Assembly (NCBI GenBank): GCA_014706295.1
Contig: JACSVZ010000002.1
Location: forward strand, 15,670,494 to 15,734,493
DNA length: 64,000 bases
Source: Lycocorax pyrrhopterus obiensis
Taxonomy: Eukaryota > Chordata > Aves > Passeriformes > Paradisaeidae
Direction: 5' to 3'
The notes under the pieces are model-generated. The model was not told the DNA's origin. It was given only the letters and a program-made list of their open reading frames with translations, and did not search any database. Made by a program: the position numbers and the translations under genes. Below, in pieces: positions 1-11,962 of the stretch. Position 1 is the first letter of the stretch; the number at the start of each line of letters is the position of its first letter.

Positions 1-3000
1 CTTAGGGGTGTAGCTGTGGTAATTTCTGGAGTGTATAAGAAGAATTAGGCACTGCAAAAAATTAAGGCAGCAAACTGGTCTCTAACTGCAAATCCAGTAG
101 AGCAGGTGCTGCAAATCTAAACCCTTGACAATGGTGCCTTGGCACACAGGGCATGTGACGGAGCTGACATGATGATGTTTCTCTCCCCAGAGTTCCTTTC
201 CCTGCCCAGCAATGCAGCTTTGGACAAAATGGTTTGGGGACTGGGAATATGAGCTCCTTCCACTATTGCCTTGTGGGCGCTCAACTCTGGGATCCACCAG
301 CTCTCTGGGACACAGAGACTAGCCAAACTTGATCCAGTGCGTTTTGCTGGGTGGGAGGGGCAGGAGAAAAGGCTTTTAGTACTGATCTACTGAAAGGTGC
401 AATAAAGAGAAACACTTAAGGCAGGATCTTCCCCACCCAATTCTGTAGTTTCAACCATCACATCTGATGGGTCAAGTGCTAGCCTGTATATAAACTCTGC
501 AGCAGGTCCTCTGCAGAGCATCCCAGAGTTCTGGCTGTCAATCCTGCTGCCAGAGGGACCTGCTGGGGCTTGCCAGTCTCCCACTTGACCTGGGTACTCC
601 GCACTCTTCTGCATAAAACCCAGCCCATGGAAGGTGGATGTGAAGGTGCTCTCTGATACATCCTGGTGAGCTGGAGGGTAAACCCAGGTTCCTCCCAAGA
701 GCCACTCACAGTAAATGGCAGAGGAGAGCATGGAGGAAAGAGAGGCATAGAAGGGAAAGTAAAAAATACAAGAAATACCAGCCAGGATGAATGCCAGTAA
801 CTGACAGAAAAGATACAAGAGAAATGGCCTTCTGAACTCTCAGAAGTGTTGTTAAGAAAAAGGAAAAAGAAAAATTTTAAAAAGAACCGTGTTTAGGAAT
901 TTTTGTACTATCAAAGAGGTACTAAGGGGGCCAGATTACAAAGGATTAAGGCCCAAAATCAATAACCCATTTTAAACCTAGCATGGCAACAGCTGGCAAG
1001 GGACTCTAGGAAAGGAGAGGAATTGTTTAAAGGTCATTGGAGTAGCTGGGAGTTAGGAGATGAAGCTGAACATCAGCTTGCTCATGGCTGATTCAGATTT
1101 CCTTGAGTGACTGCTTCTATCGATGAGTCCAAGCCTCTGAGGCTGAAGGACTGTGTCAAGAGAAAAGGACATCCTCTTCTGGGAAAGGCTGACAACAGAC
1201 AACAATGATGAGTGCCTTGGGCAGGGACTTGAGCCAACCTGCCCAGCAGATTATCACATCCTGCCAAATTGTGCTAAACGTAAAAACCTGTACCAGGCTC
1301 TCCTCCTCTAAAGAGCTACCACAGGGAAAGGGGACAGGGTGTGTTTGCAGTACTTTTGCAGGGAGCTTCTGTTTGGTTGTCATGGCATGCTGGTCGCTAA
1401 CACTTTTCTGAAAAAGAAAGAAGTAATAGGATTAGCTGGCTAGTTACATTGCTGAAGCCTAAATGTGATTAGTAATTCAAACTCATTCTATTTCTGGATT
1501 AAATTCTTAGACTGGAGATCACTTTTCACAGAAGAGAAATGGTGCTCATCATTCTAGGAGCTGGTAATTCTGTATGTCTAGTTTGATGTGTGCTAGCAAC
1601 ATCTCCTGAAATTAGAAGGGCTTTCTGTTGTGGTCTCAAAGGCTGCATTTACTGCTGGTCTCTTCTTTACTGCAAATGAAGTTGCTTGACATAATTATAT
1701 AGAAAGATCAAATTGTTCAGTGTTTTACTATCATTTAATAAGGAGACATTTTTTCATCACAGGCTAGAATCAACTTGATTTAGCGATCCAAAGTGAAAAA
1801 ATATGAGCCCTCTAAGGCTAATTTAACACAGGTTTCAGTTGCACATGCAGAGTATTTCTGACTGTTTGAGGGAGAATCAAAAGCTAAAATGAAAACAGTT
1901 TTTAAGTGTTGTTTTATGTACTAAATGTATCTATTAAGGGCCAGGCAGATTTGATGAATGCAATATGTGTAATGTTTCTTGGTATTTCCCTATTTCAAGA
2001 TATATAATCATTGTTGTCATGCAGCCTATGACATCAGAGACGCAATCCAAACGTGTTCCTTCAGCACTAGCTTGACATGAAGTGCTTTTGAGAGAGACCC
2101 TCTGTCAAGGGAAAATATGCTGAATTCCTTTCACAAGAGAATACCTGAATATTCATAAGATATGTGGTCCTAGAGAAGCTGCAGCAACCATAGCAGTTTG
2201 AAAAGAGGTATCGCTGCAACAGGTATAAAACCACAAACACAGTGTTTGGGATTCAAAGATGTGTTTTGAACTCATATTGCTTGTCCACAGTAGTACATTT
2301 TGTTCCCTGATTTCAACATCAAAACGGGCTGCCATGAGATTTGGAGCTCTTAGGGACATTTGAGTGGCTGTTGGGCCATATTGGAAATGCTTCCTGTGAC
2401 AGCCACGTCCAGCACCTTGACAGCCTATTTCTGAGCTGTCAAACCAGAGAGCATGGGTTCAAAAACTGTGCCAGGACTTAGGATGGTGCTGTGCTTGTAT
2501 TGGGCAAAAGCTGAACAAAAAGGTACCAGTAGGTGCAGAAGCCAAAGAGCACCCAGGGTGCCTCCTGATGAGGGGTCACTGGTAGATTTTCTCTGCAGTC
2601 ATCACTGCTTTGTTCTTCTTAAATCAGTTACAAGGCTCTTCATAGACAACCATGCTATTGGTTTGTTTATCCATAGACTCTTGCAGCTCTGAAAATTGTC
2701 CTTTCCTCCTCCCAAGAGTGGGATGAAAAAGACAGGGTGGGCACCACTCAATGAGATGACACACAGGATCTGGGGAACACAGCATTCCAGCCAACCAGGA
2801 TCTTTTGGGAGCTGCTGCAGGAGGCAGAACCACGTGGAAACCTGTCCTGGAAGCAAGAACTGAGAGCCTGCATGTGCCTCAGAGGCAGCAGGGGCAGCTT
2901 GGGCAGGTGTGCCTCCCTGAAATGAAGCACAAAGCTCTCCTGCTGGAGCTGGAGCGGGTGCCCAAGAGATGTCACCTGAAATCAGTGGCAGGAAATGGGA

Positions 3001-5903
3001 CAGCACCTTGGCGCATCCCTCAGCCTGTACTCCAAGTCGTCTTGATCTCCACCTGTGGTCATCCTTTGGGTCATTCTGCCACCAATTGCATGGCATTTGT
3101 GCCCAGTACCAGCCTGTGTGTTCTACCAACCTGCTACCCAGGGGACTCCAGGGGACCCCAGCACACCTTTTACTACTGTGTTGACAGTAACAAGGTACAT
3201 CACTTGAATTTTGGCCACGGAGTAGAGATTGTTTGAAACAATGAAGGAAGGTTTTCATCAGTTCTCTGAACAGCGATGAACAGAATTATGCATTTGTTTA
3301 ACAATCAGTCGTGCGTGAGAAGTAACAATTTCCAGTTCCTGTTTCTTGTCTATCTTCCTGCTTTTAAAAAGTATTCAGTAAAAAGAAAATGTTGCTCAAA
3401 GGAAGGATTTAATTATACCTACCTTTTCATTGCCTCAGCTAGAGTGCATAAAACTGCATTTTACGCTCTGATGTTGATCAAATTTTTGGGTACTAGTCCA
3501 GATACTATGATAGTATTCCAAAGTAAGTGGGTGAGTATTAAAGAAATTAGTCTTGGTTTATAGTTTATAGATCAGAGCAGGATTACTTCAATTTAAATAG
3601 TTGCATAGTTGATATAGCTGCAAAAACTACATGCTCAAAAAAAACCCCCAGCTTTGTTCAAACAAGCATTTTATTTGACCCAATATGAAACATTTCATTT
3701 ACTTTTAATGAGATAAGACATTTTAAAAATTATTTTGCTGGCTTTCAAAATGAGTTTTTGAAAGAAAAATGCTGTTTCATTTTAATAGCATCAGAACTAA
3801 AAGATTTGACTTTTCTGATCTTCTTTCTCTAATCTCCGTTTCTGCTCAAAATTATTAATTTAATTTTATCCCAATTCCCAATTGGATTTAAAAACAGAAA
3901 TATGCCATCTGGCCAAATCCATGACAGATGTCTTTTTTACTTCAGTGTCCCATTACTGTAGTGACAGGCCTTGCACCATGCTATTGCAGAGAAGGAGAGA
4001 GGAAGGAAGTCTGTAAGAAATAGACGATGATTTAATGTCAAGTATTTTCCACAGTATCCCAGACAATACAACTAAAGATGCACTAAATATGAAATCCCTA
4101 CCAACCAATCATAACAAATTCAGTGTTGTGTCTTGCTGGTGCCTTCATACCAGGAATCTCTGTAGAAGCTTAATTATTTTACCAAAAGTGGCAGAACAAG
4201 ATACTGCAATTTTTAACAGAAATGGAAGACACCAATGCCATAAAGAAAGTATTAACCCCCTAGATTTAGACCATACTATATCCAGGGAAATAGGGCAGTA
4301 TTAAAGGTGAGTTGTTTGCGACTTGCAGCAGCAAGATTGCTACTTCTGCAGAGGACCATCCTTTATTGAAGTGCATGGGCTAAGAGTTCATTCTGTGAGA
4401 ATGCAAATCCCATCACTCAATAATTAATTAAAAACAGCATTTGATTTTAAATCTGAGATCGGGGTCTCCAAAGAAAAGGAAAACAAACAATAAAATAGGG
4501 GACTCTAGGATAGATCTCCAACAAAATGAACAAATGTCCAAAACACTGGAAAGATCCTGTGATTTTCTAATGCTGACTGCATAATGCACATTGCTGCTTT
4601 AAATTCGGGCTCAGCACTGTGGGACACAGATAGAAGTAACACCTTAACTTCTGTTGCTTTGACAATCATGACCTTGTTTTGCACTGCAAAGTTACAACAT
4701 TTTTGCAGATGTTGCTGAGAGACATCTGACCAGAGGAGGGGAATAGCCAAATATTTTTGCATTGTTGTGACTTTGGAGGCTTTTTGGGCTGGGTGATGGC
4801 CATAGGAGCTGGATATTTTTGCCAAGTATTTAATAACAGACCAGTATATATGTAGCTATATGCTCTCTGTTTGTGTATTGGACGCACATCTTACATTAAT
4901 TAACACTGGGGGAGAAATGCTGGGCAATGCTTACGGCTGGAGCCAGTGGCAGGCACGTGCACAGCAGTGTGCTGAGCTGGGGCCTCGCACAGGACTACAG
5001 GGCACTGGAGGTCCTCCCTTCTGCAGGGAGAGTGAGTGCTATTTGTCCCTGGTGGAGAAAGGAGGATGTTTACCCTGCTAAACTCCAGACTTTTAATCCA
5101 GGAGATTTCTGCCCAGGGTATGGAGAGCTGACTTCCATCTTCCCTAGATTCTCTTCCATCCTCATGGATGTTTGTGGACATCAGCAGGTGGGGCTTTTAA
5201 ACACAGCACCCATGTTACCTCCTGCAGTCAGGAGATACATTTTTTAAAGCTGTGGCTTATTTATGGTGGTGTTGGTGTTTGCATAATGCCTATATACCTC
5301 ACCTCCTGCAGCCACTGCATGCAGTCGTTCCTTCTCTTTCCCTCAGACCACAAGCACATGAGAAGGTTACGTTCTGCTCTTATAAGTTTTGTCTGAGTTC
5401 TGTTTTCTGTATTCACCATACTGTCTCTCAAACTTGTTGGATTTCCCCATAAAAATTTTCCCACAAAACCCATTCTCCTGATGCCCCAATGGTGCCACTA
5501 GCCCTTTTCTGTGCCATGTTTCCCCCTACCTTTAGTGCTGCCCTTTCCCAGCAGCTTTCCCATGCTGCTCAGCCTCTGAGCCTGGTGCTGCATCCTAGAT
5601 CCTCCCATTTAGCCCTCATGGGACGGTGGCTTGGGCCATTCTCATGGGACACAGCGAGGTCTCTACTGGTAACACTCAATGCCTTGCACAAGGCACTTGG
5701 CTGTATGTACAGACCAACAGGTTGCTTTCACTCCGTGTCACAAACAGGACATTCCTCAGGTCACTATCAAAAACCATGGAGTGTGAGAAGGGCTGCTCTA
5801 TTTTACTGGTTTCTGTTTTTCATGGCTGCTGTACTCCCTCCCCACACCAGTGCCTGTGTGCTGGGCTTGCCTGTGCTGTGCCATGCGACCAAACTTTGCC
5901 ACG
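1..5903. other. Unique non-coding sequence, no recognised gene or repeat
   Basis: I recognise no exon, RNA gene or repeat family here. Open frames are short and carry no domain I know. The stretch from about 2600 to 3240 is unusually free of stop codons on both strands: a 218-codon frame on the minus strand overlaps a 143-codon frame on the plus strand. Neither shows a known motif, and the locally higher GC content may be the cause. Read as intergenic or intronic DNA. Confidence 0.6.
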
Positions 5904-6412
5904 TGTTGGTGCCTTCTTCAACCTAGAAGTGAAACAACACACACTTTTGAGATTATATTGATACAGGAGGTAATATAAAAGCTGGTCTTTATTTGGAAGC
6001 CTCCAGGGGCAGATATGGAAAATGTCCACAAAAGCTCACCCTCACGGGGTGAATACAGTTTTTATAAGTTTAGTAAATTAGCATAATTGATAGAAAACAC
6101 CAATTAGGAGCACAAGTGGTAATGCAATTCCCTCACAGCCCAAGCCCTTTCTAAGTCCTCCGCCTTCAGGTGGAAACTGAACTTGTTGATGAAAATATGT
6201 CTCAAAGAGCTGTTTTTCAGCCTTGGTTTCTAAGGAGAACCAAGATTGAATAGGGGCTTTGGAATATGTTTTGTCTTTCTGCCTATCAGAGCAGGGAAAA
6301 GCACTGGGAAGACTAGCTATGAATGCAGTAATAGGCTACAGAGCTCCGAATATATGCATAAAAAATACAGAGAATACGTAAAAGAAAAAAAGGCAAAAAT
6401 CAATAGGCATCA
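5904..6412 (-). mobile_element. Probable solo LTR of an avian endogenous retrovirus
   Basis: Read on the minus strand, this block starts TGATGCC and ends GGCACCAACA, giving the TG...CA ends expected of an LTR of about 509 bp. A TATA-like stretch lies in its first 60 bases. An ATTGG (inverted CCAAT) word lies near 6100. An AATAAA signal near 5990 (plus-strand TTTATT) sits about 90 bases before the 3' end, as in an R/U5 region. The sequence resembles LTRs I associate with passerine genomes. No gag, pol or env frame adjoins it on either side, so it is most likely a solo LTR left by recombination. I could not find a matching target-site duplication; the flanks are gccacg on the left and atgcta on the right. 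Either end may therefore be off by several bases. Confidence 0.6.
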
Positions 6413-7470
6413 ATGCTAGTCAGCGTCTTTCATCCTTCCCCTCAGGAGAAAAAGCAGCTGTGAGTGTGTGCGTTGAAGCTTCTTTTGACTACCTGTGGCT
6501 CAATATGCATGTTACGTCATAGAAGTTCACCTTCAAAGAAAGGAGTGAGGAGTCCAGTGATGGGCTATGAGAGGCTTTTTGAGTTTGTTCTGCTAAAGCT
6601 TGCTCCTGAGGAAGTTCTTCTTCACACAGAGACGTATAGAAAGTTAACTGTGCAAATGGAATGGCATTTACCAGAGTCCTCAGTTGGGGCTTGGGGTCCC
6701 CGCACCCAGGACCATACACATGACTTGATAACCAGAACAGAGAGAAAATAGTGTTTGTGCTTGAGTTTACAGTAGCTCATGCTACTTGCTGCTAGACAAA
6801 ATTTCCTAAAGACTTCATGCCCAGATACACTGTGCTGCCACAGTGCAAATACAAGACTTGACAGGTTCAATTGCCACTAGGTTAAGATTTGTCAGGTTGA
6901 TGATTCCTGGCAGATAACAGGATGACCATCTCATGGCTGAACAGAGACAGGGGAAAACATGGATATTTCTACATGAAAACTTTGTGTATGAAATGAACTA
7001 AAAAACCCCAAATGAAATTAAATGAACCCACAACCAGCACACAATGTGTGGACGCGAAGTGAAGACTGAAGGCTCTTATCTGCCAACATGTATATTCACA
7101 TTCAGCTCTAGAAAGCCCTTTTCCTTGCCTCTGCTGATTTTGATCCAGATTGGGATCATCCTGCTGGTTATGATCCTTATATGGCATCAGATTGGAAGGA
7201 CTTTTGTAATCTACATGTTGTTGACATTTGATTCATGTCTGCTAGGGCATTTCCCCAAGAGGAAGTCTTTTGGTTAATTTCTATTGCAATGTCTTGAGGG
7301 GATTTTCCTTTCTGTGAGCTCATCAGACCTCACAGCAAAACAGAGCCAAATATGTTTGGCATTTGGCTCAGACAAACCGTGAAAACCGGTGAGCGAGAAC
7401 GGGGCGAAGCTCTGCTGGTGAATCAGCAGTGGTGCTCTGTGCTGGGCCCATCAGTGAGTGAGCACACATA
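6413..7470. other. Unique non-coding sequence between an LTR and a CR1
   Basis: No gene or repeat recognised. The open frames (under 100 codons) overlap on opposite strands and show no motif. Confidence 0.55.
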
Positions 7471-7703
7471 GGATCATGGAATAGTTTAGTTTGGAAAACA
7501 CCCTTGAGATTATTGAGTCCAGCCGTTAACTCAGCCCTGCCCAGTCCCCCACTAAACCGTGTCCCTAAGTGCTGTGAATACATATCTTTTAAATACCTCC
7601 AAGGATGGGGACTCCACCATTTCCCTGGGCAGCCTGTGCCAGTGCTTGAAAGTGCTTTCAGTGAAGAAATTATTCCTAATATCCAATCTCAGCCTTCCTG
7701 ACA
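7471..7703 (-). mobile_element. CR1 LINE 3' end, 5'-truncated
   Basis: CR1 is the dominant avian non-LTR retrotransposon, usually found as 5'-truncated 3' ends without target-site duplications. This copy lies on the minus strand. Its terminal tail (ggatcatggaatag on the plus strand) is at the left. It continues through the conserved blocks around 'ggggactccaccatttccc', 'gggcagcctgtgcc' and 'attcctaatatccaatct' to about 7703. These blocks are the reverse complement of the end of ORF2 and the 3' UTR. Several substitutions and a small divergent patch near 7530-7560 show it is an old, inactive copy. Confidence 0.88.
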
Positions 7704-7748
7704 CACATAAATGTGCATGAGCACTTATATATATGCAAATGTGGAGAG

Positions 7749-7797
7749 CATAGAATCATCGAATCATAGAATAGTTAAGGCTAGAAACGACCTAAAT
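7749..7797 (-). mobile_element. Short CR1 3' tail, second insertion
   Basis: A very short minus-strand CR1 terminus is visible as two to three copies of the catagaatca tail word followed by 'gttaaggctagaaacgacct', matching the last 50 or so bases of a CR1. It lies about 45 bases beyond the 5'-truncated end of the larger CR1 and points the same way. It is either an independent, severely truncated insertion or a rearranged piece of the same event. The tail repeats themselves are clear. Confidence 0.75.
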
Positions 7798-10700
7798 TAT
7801 TTTTTGCCTCAACAGAACCTTTTACTTACTGCCTTGCAGTACTGCTGGATGCCTAACAGTGAGTTGGCAGGGACAACAAATGTACAGAAAATTGGGTGAT
7901 ATTTGAAAAAGTTTGGTCTCCCAGGTTATATGGCCTTTAGCCTCAGCCATGATGTATTTTTGTTCAGTCACAGAGTATTTGTTTGAAATATCATCAAAAA
8001 ACTCCTGATCATTTGTGCACAATCAGACTGGGAGTCTTTGGTAAGAGTCACCTGAGTGCGTTCTTTGTCTGGTCTTTGATACCAGGCTTGGAATATGGCA
8101 CTGGCAGAAGACATTAGAAGCCCTCAGTCTTGTCTCCACAAAAAGAGTTATGCACAGACCAAGGAGTTAACAGATCATGGAGCTTTTCTGTAACAGACTT
8201 AGAAAAGCAGAAACCAAGGTTATTTACTGTTCCCACACTCAGAGCAGTTTTAAATTGCTAGGTTAACAAGACATTCCTGAAAGAAATTTTCTGTGCACCA
8301 ACATAGTCTTTGTGGTTGAAGCAAAAATTACTTACAGACAGAGCAATGTTTCTTGCAAAGGAAAACTTCGGCCAATGGAATACTCTAAAATTCAGCTGTG
8401 AGGTCTGTTAGCTTCTCTCTGGCTGGGGGTTAATTTGATGTATACATTTTCTGCAGACAGATAAAAGAAATGTCTCTTTTGCTAAGTGACATTGTCATGG
8501 ATATATGATGTAAAGTAGAACATATTCAAAAATTGCCCCTAGTTCTATTGCAGTTACTGCTAATGGCACTGAGGTGTAGTGTAAGCACACTGCAAGCCAA
8601 CTTCTGATGTCAATTACATCCGTGTAAACAGGATTAGAAATTGGCCCAAGCCTATGGGTTTAAACATGACTGTCTTGAACTTCATTTTCAGGACAGATAA
8701 TGTTTTCAAGGAAAACAACGCACTTGTTAATTTTAGCAGACTTTTCTCAGCACATTTTGGCAACAGTTCTAATATATTCCTAGCACTTGGCTTTATTTTA
8801 CTGTTCATTATACTGCCTGAGCAGCAGCACAAATCAGCCTGTCAGATGAGATACTTCAATGACCAAAATACAGGTTTGAAGGCTGAGGACCAATAACGAG
8901 AGAAATGCAAACAACTGTCATTAGGCATGAATTTCATATTTTGTTAACGACATTTTCCTCTCTGGTAGGTCTGTATCAGGTCTGCTTCTGTCCCATCTGC
9001 TATTCAACACTTAGGCTGCTTATTATTAGTTGCAGAAATCCATAACACATTTCAAACACATCAATGGTATCAGAAAACTTGCCATCATGCAGGAGCAGAA
9101 CAGTCCAACAAGGTAAGAATGAATTTGTTTTCTCTGTCCATTATAATCTTTTGGGATACTCTAGAAAGGACATTTCTTTGACCTCTAGAGTAACTTAAAG
9201 AAAACATACTGTAAGAAAAAAAATATCATTGGTCCTACATGTGAAATATCTTAATACAAACCTGAATATGTCCCAAGGAAAAATAATTAGGACAGCAAAA
9301 GTCTTAGACAACCTTTTAGCCACACTTATGCCTTCCTTTTGAGCCTTGGTGAGAGGCTTCAGTGATGGCCTTTAGTAAAGGCATTGCTGCTCCTATGGAT
9401 GTTACTGAGCTAACCCAAAGCTCAGGCCAAAGATGTGGACATAAATATTCTTTCCAGAACAGATGAGACTCCATAAAGTGCAATATTCAAACAAAAAAGG
9501 AGCAACTAAGTTGTCCTCACAGAAGGTAAAGGCTCTTTAAAAATGACCAGCAAGTGTTCTAGTCCAACCCAAGTCAATTAAGAGCAAGGAACTAGCTAAG
9601 GAACACAAGTATGCAGGTAAACATGAGAAAGATCTAGTCACTAATGATAAACATTTGGTCCCTCACTATCTGGATTGTGTACTGATCCTCCATTCACTTT
9701 TTTTTTTTTAAGAAAAAAGCATTTTCTGTGCTATAATTTACAACAGCTGGAACCAGTTTGTGTGTGTGTATACGTGCAAGTGTGTATGTGCTGGACAAAA
9801 GAACATTACCAATATGAAAAGGAAAAGGATGGGCACTGTTTTTGGAACTTGGCTCCAAAGGGGATATATAATGATATGAGAAAGATTAAGTAAGCGGAGG
9901 AAGCTGGGGGATCTTCTAGACACAAGACTGCTGCAACATGGGTGGGCTCAGCAGGGCCTCGGCACATCCTGTGTTACCAGTGATACAGTGACCCTGGTTC
10001 AGAGATTTCACAGCACTGTGGAGCAAGAGGGTGGGTACACTCGTTGCAAAGGTTTCTTTAGTCAAAATCATTCAGGGCTGAAGCCTGGCCAGTGACTGAT
10101 AGCTGTGCACAGTAATTTCAATTTCTTTTACATAAACATAATGAGGTGTTGTTTATCGTTTTCCTGAAAGTTTTGGGGTTGAGATATTGGGGAAAACAAA
10201 CAAAGAGACACTTTGCGAGCTCTCTGAGCAGTAAATGGCTCCTTTTGGCGTGCTCTGACAGGCCATTTCATTTTAGCTTTGCTGAATCAGCTTAATGGGG
10301 AAAACTCAAAACTCATTGCCAAACTCTTATGGCAATTTCTCTTTACCACAGTGGTCATAAACAGATGTTGTTATGCTCTGTACTGGGAACCAAATATTCC
10401 TTGGGGCAGGTTTGTGTAGGATGTACTACACAGAGTAATGCAGATTACTCTAAAATTAGGGAAAGGGAGAGTTGGGCATGTACACAGTGGATGTGAGGAT
10501 TTGAGCTTGTCACATGGAACACACAGATTCCATCAAAAATTTACCTGTGTGACATCAGCCAGTGTGACACCAACATCACTGCCTGTGCTACAACTAACGC
10601 AGCTCTGGAGAGGCGGGGCAATGGCTATGGCTGTTTCTCATATTTTTATCTCATAAAATGCCCTAAGTGGAAGCAGGATATACAAATTAACCGTCTTCCT

Positions 10701-11699
10701 TCCCCAAGGCTGCTACAGCAGAACGACACAAGCAGGTCATTTGTGTAAGTTACAGACTGTCTTCCATGGGAGGAGGTGCACCAAGCACTTCAAAGCTTAG
10801 CAGAATTAGCCTTCCAAAGGGGCATAACCTGGCTCTGATTCCCAGCTCAAGAGGAAGGCAGAGGTTGTATTCAAGGTCTTAGTATTGGCCTTTTGCTGCT
10901 GGGTGTGGTACTGACGCTCACAGATATTCTTTGGGACAGGTTCAGCTTTTATTATGGCAATTCACATGGGAGAAAAACACACATTTTTTCAAGCATGATA
11001 TTTTGAATTGCATACAGATAAGCCCTATTCAGTATTCAGAAGAGTATGTTATTATGCTATTTTACATACGATCATTCTTTTAATACAATCAAACACTGTG
11101 CTTGCATTTTATGACAAAGTTGCTCATGGATCACTATAAACCTCAGGAATTGCAGCAGCCACCAGAAAACACATGTGAAAAATTGTTTTTAGAAGAACAA
11201 TCTTCTCATGATTATACATTAGAGCTGTTGGAGTAAACTCCCCATGAAAAAAATATGTCCAAACTTTTGACTTAGAAGAACCTTGGAACAAAGTTTTGGA
11301 TCTCTTCCTGACTGCTGAGCTTTTGGAAAAAATCACCATCAGAACTGTCTGGGCCACCTGCATCCTTCCTGCAACTCTCATAGGTGTGGACTGGAGTACA
11401 GCTTAGTCCAGTTGTACATTTCCCACTCTTACTGGAGCAGGCTGCTCCTTGAACAAAATCCCAGCAGTCTTTCATCCCTGAACTGCCCTGTCTTTGCCTA
11501 GAGATCAGGTAGCAAACTTCTACCCTTTGAAAGAAATGCAGACTGGAGACATGCCCAAGGCATTGTCCCTGGTGAGTAAACCTCTTAGGGTACTATTTGC
11601 AACACATCTAGTTGGAATGCCAAGGAAACCTCCCCCTGCAACCATCCAGGAGCCACTCTGGCAGCCACACTCACACCACCTAAGGTGTGATTGAGGCCC
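7798..11699. other. Unique AT-rich non-coding sequence
   Basis: No gene or repeat family recognised. There are small TG-rich runs near 9760-9790 and a short T-run/A-run at about 9699-9717. Minus-strand frames at 11124-11475 include a short cysteine-rich stretch that I cannot assign to a family. Confidence 0.5.
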
Positions 11700-11962
11700 C
11701 CTCCCAGCGACACCCGAGACACTCACACAGTGAGACCAGGTTTCCCTACCGGCTCGGCCCCAGGTTTCCCATAGCAGAGCCTCGAGACGTCCCCATCCTT
11801 AAAATAAAAATGTAATCTTGGTGCAATAACTAAATAACAAAATAACAGCTCGAGCTGGGTGCCTCCAGACAGGGAAGTTTCCTTAACAAGGACATCCACA
11901 ATGTGGGGCATCTTTATACTCGGTTCTTTGCAATCCAGGGCTTAGAGCAAGATTCAGCACAG
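11700..11962 (-). mobile_element. Doubtful LTR-like fragment
   Basis: On the minus strand the block begins TGTGCTGAATC and has a TATA-like gtataaag about 45 bases in. An AT-rich middle follows, and then a segment with TGTGTGAGTGTCTCGGG, which resembles R/U5 sequence of some avian endogenous retroviruses. There is no clear AATAAA signal in the expected place, no CA end I can fix and no internal retroviral sequence. It could be a decayed LTR or merely unique sequence with chance resemblance. Confidence 0.3.

Noticed and set aside
11272..11475. Short cysteine-rich minus-strand frame that might be a secreted peptide
   Set aside because: There is no signal peptide and no cysteine spacing I can match, and the frame is only 67 codons with an overlapping alternative frame.
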